A stretch of DNA of 64,000 nt, from contig NZ_CP071090.1 of NCBI RefSeq assembly GCF_017301735.1, forward strand, positions 682,001 to 746,000. The letters are read 5' to 3'. The DNA is from Pyxidicoccus parkwaysis (GTDB lineage: Bacteria; Myxococcota; Myxococcia; Myxococcales; Myxococcaceae). The translations under genes were made by a program, and so were the position numbers. The notes under the pieces are model-generated. The model was given only the letters and a program-made list of their open reading frames with translations. It searched no databases and was not told where the DNA came from. Below, piece after piece: positions 15,752 to 23,330 of the stretch (position 1 is its first letter; every line of letters starts with the position of its first letter).

Positions 15752-17629
15752 ATGGCCCGCATGCGGACCTTCCTGCGTGGCTGCCTGCTGTGGGGTGTGC
15801 TTTCCGGTGTCCCCGCCTGGAGCGGTCCGCCGCCGGCGCCCACGCCCGTGAGCACTCCGCCGGCCCCCGCTCCCGCGAGCACCCCGGACGTCTCGCCCGA
15901 GGTGCAGCTGTGCCTCCAGCACCTGAAGCCCTCGGAGCGCGCGCGGGCCGCGAAGGCGCTGGGGCCGCTGGAGGAGTTGCCGCGCTACCGCGTGCAGCTC
16001 GACGTGGACCCGGTGAAGCGCGAGGTGACGGGCCGCGTGCAGGTGGAGGTGGTGGCCCGGACGAGGCCGCTCACGGAGCTCTACCTGCGGCTGACGCCCA
16101 ACGCGCAGGAGCGCCAGGTGACGTTGTCGGAGGCGAAGCTCGGGGGCCAGCCGGTGAAGCTGGAGCAGCCGGAGCCCACGCTGTACCGCGTGCCGCTGGC
16201 GGACCCGGTGCCCGTGGGCGCGGCGGCGGTGGTGGACGTGGCGCTGAAGGCCACCGTGCCTCCGGGGGAGGCCGGCGGCGGAAGCGTGCTGTCGGGCCTG
16301 CTGGGGGGAAGCTCGCGCGGGCGCGGCGGGGACCATGGCGCCTTCTCGGCCACGGAGGACTTCGTCAGCCTCGTGGGCGTGGTGCCCCTGGTGCCGCCGA
16401 CGGACGCCACAGGGCAGCCCTGGGCCGGGCCGCAGGGCATCGGAGACCTGGCGCTCTACGAGCCGGCGCACGTGCTGGCCACCGTCACCGTGCCCTCGGG
16501 CTGGAAGGTGCACGCCACCGGCGCGCCCATGGGCGAGGTGCCCGAGCGCAACGGCCGCATGCGCTACGCCTTCGCCGCGGCGGCGGTGCGCGACTTCCCC
16601 ATCCTCGTGTCGAAGGGCTACGAGCAGTCCACGGCCACGGTGGGCGGCGTCACGGTGGAGAGCCACTACTCGGCGCGGGACAAGGCCGCGGGCCTGCGCG
16701 TGCTGAAGTACGCCAGCTCGATGCTGGAGGAGTACGAGCGGCGCCTGGGCCCGCTGCCGTACACGCACTTCCGCGTGGTGGAGGCGCCCCTGTCCGGCGG
16801 CGCGGGCGGCATGGAGTTCCCCGGGCTCGTGACGGTGGCCACGTCGCTGTACCGCGGCTCGGCGGACCCGGCCGAGGCGCTGGCGGGCCTCAAGGAGCTG
16901 GAGGGCCTGCAGGAATTGCTGAGCGCGATGGGGCAGGGCGGCAACCCGGCGCTGGCGCACCTGGGCGAGGTGCTGGAGCGCACGCTGGAGTTCACCGTCG
17001 CGCACGAGGTGGCGCACCAGTACTTCGCGGGCCTCGTGGGCTCGGACCCCATCAAGCTGCCGGTGGTGGACGAGTCCCTGGCCCAGTACACCGCGCTTCT
17101 CTACGTGGAGTGGAAGCACGGCAAGGCGGCGGCGGACGCGCAGCGGAAGGAAGCGCTGGTGCAGTCGTACCACCTGTACCGGATGTCCGGCGGGAAGGAC
17201 GGCCGGGCGGACCGGAGCACGGACGACTTCGCGGACGAGTTCGAGTACGGCGCGCTCGTCTACGGCAAGGCGCCGCTGATGTTCCACGCCTCGCGGCAGC
17301 TGGTGGGCGACGCGGCCTTCCTCCAGGCGATGCGCAGCTACGTGGACACGTACCGCTTCAGGTGGGCGTGCGGGGACTGCTTCACGCGCGAGCTGGCGAA
17401 GGCGAGCCCCCCGAATGCGAAGCGGCTGGACGCGCTGCGCGTGCGCTGGTGGCAGGAGGCGCACGGCGACGAGGACCTGGGCAAGCCCGACCTGGCCTCG
17501 ATACTGGGCGCCCAGGGGCTGGGAGACCTCGGGGACCTCGGAAGCCTGGGGGACTTGACGGACACGCAGATGGACCCGGCGTCGCAGCAGCTCATGGAGC
17601 AGCTGCTGAAGGGCCTGCAGGGGGAGTGA
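15752..17629 (+). CDS. Secreted M1-family (gluzincin) aminopeptidase-like protein
   Basis: ATG at 15752 gives 625 residues with a signal peptide (LLWGVLSGVPAWS). Zinc motif HEVAHQ is at 418-423 and the third ligand Glu441 lies 18 residues after His422, as in M1 peptidases. The substrate motif, usually GAMEN, is GGMEF (Met354-Glu355), so exopeptidase specificity may be altered. The N-terminal half is the beta-saddle domain. A Gly/Leu/Asp-rich tail (GLGDLGDLGSLGDL) ends the protein. Likely periplasmic or surface peptidase; substrate unknown. Confidence 0.88.
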   Translation: MARMRTFLRGCLLWGVLSGVPAWSGPPPAPTPVSTPPAPAPASTPDVSPEVQLCLQHLKPSERARAAKALGPLEELPRYRVQLDVDPVKREVTGRVQVEVVARTRPLTELYLRLTPNAQERQVTLSEAKLGGQPVKLEQPEPTLYRVPLADPVPVGAAAVVDVALKATVPPGEAGGGSVLSGLLGGSSRGRGGDHGAFSATEDFVSLVGVVPLVPPTDATGQPWAGPQGIGDLALYEPAHVLATVTVPSGWKVHATGAPMGEVPERNGRMRYAFAAAAVRDFPILVSKGYEQSTATVGGVTVESHYSARDKAAGLRVLKYASSMLEEYERRLGPLPYTHFRVVEAPLSGGAGGMEFPGLVTVATSLYRGSADPAEALAGLKELEGLQELLSAMGQGGNPALAHLGEVLERTLEFTVAHEVAHQYFAGLVGSDPIKLPVVDESLAQYTALLYVEWKHGKAAADAQRKEALVQSYHLYRMSGGKDGRADRSTDDFADEFEYGALVYGKAPLMFHASRQLVGDAAFLQAMRSYVDTYRFRWACGDCFTRELAKASPPNAKRLDALRVRWWQEAHGDEDLGKPDLASILGAQGLGDLGDLGSLGDLTDTQMDPASQQLMEQLLKGLQGE

Positions 17630-17647
17630 GTCCCCGGCGTCCGCGCG

Positions 17648-19213
17648 TCAGTCGAAGAGGGCCTGGACGAACTCGCGCGGCTCGAAGCGGCGCAGGTCGG
17701 CAATCTTCTCGCCCACGCCCACCCAGACGACGGGGAGCTTCAGCTCGTCGCAGATGCCGATGATGACGCCGCCCTTCGCGGTGCCGTCCAGCTTCGTCAG
17801 CGCAATCGCGGTGACGCCCACGGCCTCGTGGAACTGCTTGGCCTGCTGAATCGCATTCTGGCCGTTGGTGGAGTCCAGCACGAGCAGCACCTCGTGCGGC
17901 GCACCGGGCAGCGCCTTGTCCATGACGCGCTTCACCTTCTTCAGCTCCTCCATCAGCGGCGCCTTGGTGTGAAGCCGGCCCGCCGTGTCGCCGATGACGA
18001 CGTCCGCGCCCTCGTCGCGCGCCTTCTTGATGGCGTCGAAGATGACGGAGCCCGGGTCTCCGCCCTCGGCGCCCTTCACGAGCTCGGCCTTCGCGCGGTC
18101 CGCCCACACGTCGAGCTGCTCGGTGGCGGCGGCGCGGAACGTGTCGCCCGCGGCCAGCACCACCTTCTTGCCCTGGCCGGTGAGCTGCGCGGCCAGCTTG
18201 CCGATGGTCGTCGTCTTCCCGGCGCCGTTGACGCCCACCACCATGACGACGTGCGGAGGGCCACCGCCCTCGAGCGTGCGCGGCACCGGCAGGTCGACGA
18301 TGCGCGCCACTTCCTGGCGGATGATGTCCTTGATGCGCTCCGGGTCCTTCAGCTCGTTGCGCTTGAGCTTCTCGCGGGCGACCTCCACCAGGTGGTTCGC
18401 CGTGCGCACGCCGATGTCGGCGGTGAAGAGGATTTCCTCCAGCTCCGCCAGCACGGACTCGTCCACCTGGCGCTGCTGGCCGAACAGCCCGTTGAGGCGA
18501 GCCATGAAGCCCTGGCTCTTCGTCTTGTCCAGGCCCTGCGCCAGCGTGCGGCCGGCCTCGGCCTCCACCTTGGCGCGCGCGGCGGCTTCCTCGGCGCGGC
18601 GGGCTTCCTCGACGGCGGCGGCCTCGCGGGCGCGCTGCTCCTCCAGAATTCGCGCGGCCTCGGCCTGCTCACGCTTGCGCCGCTCGCGGGCCTCATCGTC
18701 GGCGGCCTTCTTCGCGCGGTACTCGGCGCGCTTCTCCTCCTCCTCGCGCTCCTTGAGGGTGCGGGCCTCGGCCTCCAGGCGGGCGCGCTCGGCGGCGTCC
18801 GTGGCGGTGCGGGCGGCGCGGGCGGCCTCCTCGCGCTGGCGGGCCAGTGCGGCGGCACGGTCGTGGGCCTCCTCCACCTCGCGCAGCCGGGCCTTCTCGG
18901 CCTCCGAGGGCGGCAGCTCCACGCGGAGCTCGGGCCGCTCGGCCGGCAGCGCGGGCTTCTCGGCGGGCGGGGGGACGCCGGGCTTCTTCGCCTCCGGCGC
19001 GCGCTTGCGGAAGAACATCTTCCGAGCGGCCAGCACCATCAGCAGGACGAAGAGGCTCGCGGCGCCAATGCCGACGACGTCGCCTACGGGGAACCCCTCG
19101 GACGGGGGCGTGCCGGTGCCCGGCTGCGTCGTACCTCCGCCCGGCGTAGGGGCGGGGGAGGGGGCGGGCGGCACCTGCGCGGTCAGGACGTCGAGGGCGT
19201 TCGGGGTCTTCAT
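17648..19213 (-). CDS. ftsY: Signal recognition particle receptor FtsY
   Basis: 521 residues from ATG 19213. The N-terminus holds a Pro/Gly-rich segment and one membrane helix (VVGIGAASLFVLLMVLAA, about 36-56). A long Glu/Ala/Arg-rich coiled coil (about 90-235) follows, then the NG domain with GVNGAGKTTTIGKLA, GDTFRAAA, GDTAGRLHT and TKLDGTAKGG. FtsY binds the SRP-ribosome complex and hands nascent membrane proteins to SecYEG. A true transmembrane anchor before the acidic region is unlike E. coli FtsY but known in some bacteria. It converges on the peptidase gene. Confidence 0.95.
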   Translation of the reverse strand: MKTPNALDVLTAQVPPAPSPAPTPGGGTTQPGTGTPPSEGFPVGDVVGIGAASLFVLLMVLAARKMFFRKRAPEAKKPGVPPPAEKPALPAERPELRVELPPSEAEKARLREVEEAHDRAAALARQREEAARAARTATDAAERARLEAEARTLKEREEEEKRAEYRAKKAADDEARERRKREQAEAARILEEQRAREAAAVEEARRAEEAAARAKVEAEAGRTLAQGLDKTKSQGFMARLNGLFGQQRQVDESVLAELEEILFTADIGVRTANHLVEVAREKLKRNELKDPERIKDIIRQEVARIVDLPVPRTLEGGGPPHVVMVVGVNGAGKTTTIGKLAAQLTGQGKKVVLAAGDTFRAAATEQLDVWADRAKAELVKGAEGGDPGSVIFDAIKKARDEGADVVIGDTAGRLHTKAPLMEELKKVKRVMDKALPGAPHEVLLVLDSTNGQNAIQQAKQFHEAVGVTAIALTKLDGTAKGGVIIGICDELKLPVVWVGVGEKIADLRRFEPREFVQALFD

Positions 19214-19282
19214 ATGCGCGGCCTCGCATACACCAACACGCAGGTGGATGCAGCGGCCGTGGCCGGGTAGAACCCACGGGCC

Positions 19283-19840
19283 ATGCGCCTCAAGCTCTCC
19301 ACTGTCGTGCTTCCGTCGCTCCTGCTGCTGGGCCCCGCCTGCATCGTCGAGGCTCCCGGCGGCGCCAGCCCGGAGGAGCGCCGCGCGGCCACCGTGGCCC
19401 AGGTGCCCCCGCTGTCGCTGCGCAACGGCGCCAACCTCGGCGGCAAGGTGGAGTTGGCGGGCGCCACGGTTCAGCCCGGCCGCATCACCCCCGGAGAGCA
19501 GGCGAAGGTGACGCTCTACTTCAAGGTGCTCCAGCCCATCGAGGACGACTACCTCGTCTTCGTCCACGTGGAGGACGCCGAGGGGCGCATGGAGCGAATG
19601 AACGTGGACCACAAGCCCGCGGGCGGTCTCTACGCGACGTCGCAGTGGAAGCCGGGCGAGACGGTGAAGGACGAGTTCGCCATCTACCTGCCGGCCGGCG
19701 CCCCCACGCGCGCGCTCAACATCTGGCTGGGCCTGTGGGAGCCGCGCACGGACACGCGCCTGAAGCTCACCAACCCTGACGCCGTTCGCAACGACGGCAG
19801 GGACCGCATCCTGCTGGGCCAGGTGCCCGTGGCGCGCTGA
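19283..19840 (+). CDS. Putative lipoprotein, beta-sandwich type
   Basis: 185 residues; the signal peptide ends at lipobox GPAC. The mature part reads as one beta-sandwich domain (TLYFKVLQPIEDDYLVFVHVED, then WKPGETVKDEFAIYLP). Such domains often occur in glycosyltransferase-associated or carbohydrate-binding exported proteins, but no family is certain. Divergent from ftsY. There is no ribosome-binding site, and a TAGAAC hexamer at 19268-19273 suggests a nearly leaderless mRNA. Confidence 0.75.
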   Translation: MRLKLSTVVLPSLLLLGPACIVEAPGGASPEERRAATVAQVPPLSLRNGANLGGKVELAGATVQPGRITPGEQAKVTLYFKVLQPIEDDYLVFVHVEDAEGRMERMNVDHKPAGGLYATSQWKPGETVKDEFAIYLPAGAPTRALNIWLGLWEPRTDTRLKLTNPDAVRNDGRDRILLGQVPVAR

Positions 19841-19866
19841 CGCGAGCGTCGGCGCGGCGGCAGAGG

Positions 19867-20275
<409 letters not shown>

Positions 20276-20281
20276 CGTGCC

Positions 20282-20309
20282 CTTACAACAGGCGGACGGC
20301 ACAGGTCCA
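20282..20309 (-). promoter_or_regulatory. Candidate rnpB promoter
   Basis: On the minus strand TGGACC (20309-20304) and TGTAAG (20287-20282) are 16 bp apart. A start 7 nt downstream falls at about 20275, matching the 5' end predicted from the P1 helix. Confidence 0.55.
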
Positions 20310-20469
20310 CTCCAGGGACGGCGTGCGAGCCAACGGCCGGACAGCGAGCGCGATGCTGCGTCGCGGTGATGGGCAAGGCGGTACGCGGCCCGTCGGCGAA
20401 CGTTGGCTCGCGTTCGCCGCTCTGGGAGGAGCGGTGCACGGCCCGTCACGTCAAGCGGGACGGCCAGGC

Positions 20470-20754
20470 TCAGCTTCCCCGGCGCTCCGTGCGCGAGGCA
20501 CGTGAGCGGGCCTCGCCTCGTGCGCCCAGCGGCACCGCGACAACTCGCGTCGCCTCGCCAGATACGGGCTCAGCAGGGGACTCCACGCGCGGCTCCTGTG
20601 AAGGCACCGCGGTGGCGGCCAGGCGCCCGGCGGCCTCCTCGAGGAGCTGTCCGAGGTGCTCGCGGGTGAAGCCGCGGAAGGCGCGCACCGTCGACGGCAG
20701 CGGCTCCTCGCGCGCGATGTGGCGGAGGATGTCGATGACGGACGGCGCGGGCAT
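20470..20754 (-). CDS. Small protein resembling the N-terminal helical region of RNase HI-like proteins
   Basis: 94 residues from ATG 20754, starting 20 bp after the zinc-ribbon gene ends, so probably the second gene of that operon. The N-terminal half (IDILRHIAREEPLPSTVRAF, then a helix with LGQLLEEAAG) resembles, from memory, the helical segment preceding the catalytic domain in deltaproteobacterial RNase HI-like proteins. No catalytic domain follows; the C-terminus is Arg/Ser/Ala-rich. It could be a decayed gene or an independent small domain. Confidence 0.55.
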   Translation of the reverse strand: MPAPSVIDILRHIAREEPLPSTVRAFRGFTREHLGQLLEEAAGRLAATAVPSQEPRVESPAEPVSGEATRVVAVPLGARGEARSRASRTERRGS

Positions 20755-20774
20755 GACGGCGGAAGCGGGAAGGG

Positions 20775-21506
20775 CTACTTCGCCGCCGCAGGCGTCTCTT
20801 GAAGGGCCTCCACCGCGTAGATGATGCGGTGGCAGGACGGGCACACGTCGGTGCCGAGCGTGGTGCGCAGCTGGTTGTAGAGCTGCGGCGGCACGTTCAT
20901 GTTGCAGCCCTGGCAGGTGCCGGCGACGACGCCGACCAGCGCGGGCAGCTTCTTCTTGCGCACCGTCTCGTAGCGGCGGAGCAGGTTGGCGTCCACGCCC
21001 TGGGCCACGCCGGAGCGGCGGCCCTCGAGCGCCTTCACCTGCGACTCCGCCTCGCCCAGCTTGCCCTTGAGCTCCGCCATGCGGCCGGACAGGCCCTGCT
21101 GCTTCGTGGCGAACTCGGCTTCCTTGGACTTGATGGCCTCGCGCGCCGCGCCGAGCTGCTTCGTCAGCTCGGCCAGCTCCTCGGCCATGGTCAGGTTGGC
21201 CTTCTTGGCGATGTCGATTTCACGGGCCAGGGCGGAGTACTCGCGGGTGCTGCGCTGCTCACTGAGCCGCGCCTCCCACTTCTTCACCTTGTCCTTCTCG
21301 TCCGTGATGTTCTGCTCGAGCTGCGCCTTCTGGCGCTCCATGTCCGTGAGCCGCGCCCGTTCGGCCTCGATGGCGCTGCGGGCCACGCCCAGCTCGCGCT
21401 CCAGTTCGGCAATCTGACGGGGGTGAACGTCCGCGGCCTTCCGGAGCGAAGCGACCTCGAGGTCCACGTTCTGCAGCTCCGCCAGCGCTTTCAATTTCTC
21501 CCGCAA
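20775..21506 (-). CDS. Coiled-coil protein with C4-type zinc ribbon (COG1579-like)
   Basis: I chose TTG at 21506 because GGGAGG (minus strand, 21520-21515) lies 8 nt upstream; the longer frame to 21578 adds an unlikely N-terminus. The 243-residue protein is a long antiparallel coiled coil (about 1-180) followed by a zinc ribbon with CxxC pairs CQGC and CPSC about 25 residues apart. Members of this family are cytoplasmic and poorly understood, with suggested nucleic-acid or chaperone roles. First gene of a two-gene operon. Confidence 0.87.
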   Translation of the reverse strand: MREKLKALAELQNVDLEVASLRKAADVHPRQIAELERELGVARSAIEAERARLTDMERQKAQLEQNITDEKDKVKKWEARLSEQRSTREYSALAREIDIAKKANLTMAEELAELTKQLGAAREAIKSKEAEFATKQQGLSGRMAELKGKLGEAESQVKALEGRRSGVAQGVDANLLRRYETVRKKKLPALVGVVAGTCQGCNMNVPPQLYNQLRTTLGTDVCPSCHRIIYAVEALQETPAAAK

Positions 21507-21666
21507 AGTTGCTGCCTCCCACAGGGCCGCACCGTGTACGGCCGCGCTCTTGTACCAACAAGGTTGATGGGGGTCCAACGCCCAAATGGACCATGAGTCA
21601 TCCCTCGGGCTCCGGGCAGGCGTGCTGCATTTGAAACAGCTTCACGCTCCAGTTAGACCGGGGCGC

Positions 21667-22443
21667 GTGTTCCGCCCCTTCCTGCTCGCGTCCCTGCTGC
21701 TCGCGCTCGCCTCCGGCTGCCGCGAGTCCGCGCCTCCTCCGCCGCCTGTCGCCGGAAATCCAGACACCCCCGCCGCGCGTCCGACACCTGTCGCCACCGG
21801 CTGGGGCACCGTCGAGGGCCGCATCCGGCTTTCCGGGACTCCGCCGCCGCCCGCGCGCATGCCCACCACCGGCACCGTCGTGTCCGTGTGTGGTGAGCAG
21901 GCGGAGGACCGCTCTCTCGTGGTGGGCGGCGAGGGCTCACTCGCCTACGTGGTGGTGTCCGCGAAGGACGGCGCCGCGCTGCCCGCGGCGCGGCAGTCTC
22001 CGCCCGAGCCCGTGCTGGACCAGAAGCGCTGCCTCTATGACCCGCCTGTCCTGGCCGCGCGCGCCGGCGGCACGCTGGCGCTGCGCAACTCGGACCCGCT
22101 CGTCCACAACGTGCGCGCGGCCTCCGGCGCCAACCGCGCCTTCTTCAACGTGGCCATGCCGCTGGAGGGCATGACGGTGCGCCGCCCCCTGCCCGCCGCG
22201 CCCGGCGAGGTCCCCATCCGCTGTGACGTCCACCCCTGGATGCACTCGGTGGTGCGGACCTTCGACCACGGCTACTTCACCACCAGCGGCGCCGACGGCC
22301 GCTTCCGCCTGGAGCTCCCCGAGGGCTCCCACACCCTCGTCTTCTGGCACGAGCGCCTTCCGGAGCTGGCACGCACCGTGAATATGAAGAACGGCGAAAC
22401 CGTCCAGGTGGACCTGGAATGGTCGGCGGACCAACTGAAGTAG
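21667..22443 (+). CDS. Lipoprotein with cupredoxin-like copper-site motif
   Basis: GTG at 21667 gives a signal peptide directly, ending in lipobox ASGC; the ATG at 21586 adds 27 non-signal residues. After a proline-rich linker the 258-residue protein has a beta domain with His in DPLVHNVR and the cluster CDVHPWMH. This is the His/Cys/His/Met layout of blue-copper-like domains in methylamine-utilisation-type proteins. A carboxypeptidase-regulatory-like beta-sandwich (GRFRLELPEGSHTLVFWHE) ends it. Likely periplasmic electron transfer or copper binding; partner unknown. Confidence 0.78.
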   Translation: MFRPFLLASLLLALASGCRESAPPPPPVAGNPDTPAARPTPVATGWGTVEGRIRLSGTPPPPARMPTTGTVVSVCGEQAEDRSLVVGGEGSLAYVVVSAKDGAALPAARQSPPEPVLDQKRCLYDPPVLAARAGGTLALRNSDPLVHNVRAASGANRAFFNVAMPLEGMTVRRPLPAAPGEVPIRCDVHPWMHSVVRTFDHGYFTTSGADGRFRLELPEGSHTLVFWHERLPELARTVNMKNGETVQVDLEWSADQLK

Positions 22444-22538
22444 CTTGGGGCGTATCCGGTGCGGGTGGTTCCGGCGGCGGGGAAATATTTTCGGCGCTCG
22501 ACGTATAAGAGGGTGAGGCGCCAATTTTTCGATTTAGG

Positions 22539-22556
22539 TTTCCGCTCTGGCGGAAA
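22539..22556. repeat. Perfect inverted repeat overlapping the sigma54-type promoter
   Basis: TTTCCGC (22539-22545) and GCGGAAA (22550-22556) form a perfect 7-bp stem around TCTG. The right arm covers part of the -24/-12 element, so a protein bound here could block or modulate it. The sequence GGAAATATT also occurs at 22481-22489 and 22552-22560. Confidence 0.55.
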
Positions 22557-22563
22557 TATTGCT
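22548..22563 (+). promoter_or_regulatory. Sigma54-type promoter (-24/-12)
   Basis: TGGC-N8-TTGCT with exact GG-N10-GC spacing, both half-sites near consensus (TGGCACG-N4-TTGCW). Transcription would start near 22574, about 26 nt before the ATG of the small gene. The surroundings are clearly more AT-rich than neighbouring DNA. Confidence 0.6.
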
Positions 22564-22599
22564 ATAAGACTGCTGGCATCAAGAAAAGGGGGCCGCGTC

Positions 22600-22764
22600 A
22601 TGCATCAGCCGAAGAAGCGAACCATTCCGACGAGCGACACGAGCACGGTGGAGTCGCCCCGGAAGGCGGCATCGCGGCCGGTGGGCATGCAGGAGATGGG
22701 GCCCGGCCTCTACGAGCAGATCCGCCGGGCGCTCCTGGAGCTGAAGCCCGTCTCGGGAACCTGA
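22600..22764 (+). CDS. 54-residue protein, function unknown
   Basis: ATG at 22600 has a GGGGG purine run about 6 nt upstream. The product is basic and Thr/Ser/Pro-rich at the N-terminus (QPKKRTIPTSDTSTVE) and predicted helical at the C-terminus (GLYEQIRRALLELK). No signal peptide. Its own sigma54-type promoter, ribosome-binding site and downstream terminator region support expression. It could be a small regulator or adaptor, but no function can be read. Confidence 0.6.
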   Translation: MHQPKKRTIPTSDTSTVESPRKAASRPVGMQEMGPGLYEQIRRALLELKPVSGT

Positions 22765-22853
22765 GAGCAGCCCGCCGCCGTGACTGGCGCGCCCGTCTCG
22801 TGAGCGCGCCTCCGGCGAAAACCACGACACCGCTGTCCTGCGAGCAAACTGAA

Positions 22854-22884
22854 AGGGGCTCCCGGCGTGTGCCGTGGAGCCCCT
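22854..22884 (-). terminator. Rho-independent terminator after the FYDLN-acid gene
   Basis: AGGGGCTCC (22854-22862) pairs perfectly with GGAGCCCCT (22876-22884), with an inner CGGC/GCCG extension. On the minus strand it is followed by TTTCAGTTT. It lies between convergent genes and may work in both directions. Confidence 0.8.
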
Positions 22885-22896
22885 CGGTGCTTCGGA

Positions 22897-23187
22897 CTAG
22901 ATGTCGTCTTCTTCCGGTTCGGCGCCGGCCTCTTCGTCGTCGAAGCTCTCGAGCTCTTCTTCTTCCTCTTCACCCGCGGCAGCGGGCTCCTCGGGCTCGA
23001 TGGGCTCGATGACCTTCGGGGCAGCGGCCAGGCGACCGCGACGACCCTCGGGCTGGGGCTTGAGCGCCGGGCTTTCCCTCTGGTCCGCCCCACACTTCGG
23101 ACAGACGGGGTCCGGCTTCTTCATGTCGTAGAACTTCGTCTGGCACTTGAAGCAGACGTACTTCGTTCCAAGATCCTTCGCCGGCAT
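22897..23187 (-). CDS. FYDLN-acid family zinc-ribbon protein (TIGR02300-like)
   Basis: 96 residues. The N-terminus carries the family pattern: GTKYVC-FKCQTKFYD, then CPKCGADQ, giving a four-cysteine zinc site around an FYD motif. The C-terminal half is extremely acidic (runs of Glu and Asp), as the family name implies. Function is unknown in all species I know of. It faces the GltJ-like gene across a 143-bp divergent gap. Confidence 0.88.
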   Translation of the reverse strand: MPAKDLGTKYVCFKCQTKFYDMKKPDPVCPKCGADQRESPALKPQPEGRRGRLAAAPKVIEPIEPEEPAAAGEEEEEELESFDDEEAGAEPEEDDI

Positions 23188-23330
23188 TCGCCACCTTTGG
23201 AAAGGCCAGTGGATACGGAGAGGGCGCGTGAATAGTTGGGCTGTCGGACAGAGTCAACCTGTGGTTTGCGCGGGAGATTTCTAGCGGTAGCATCCGACCC
23301 GCGTTTTCCCCCGGAAGCCGGACGCTCCCC

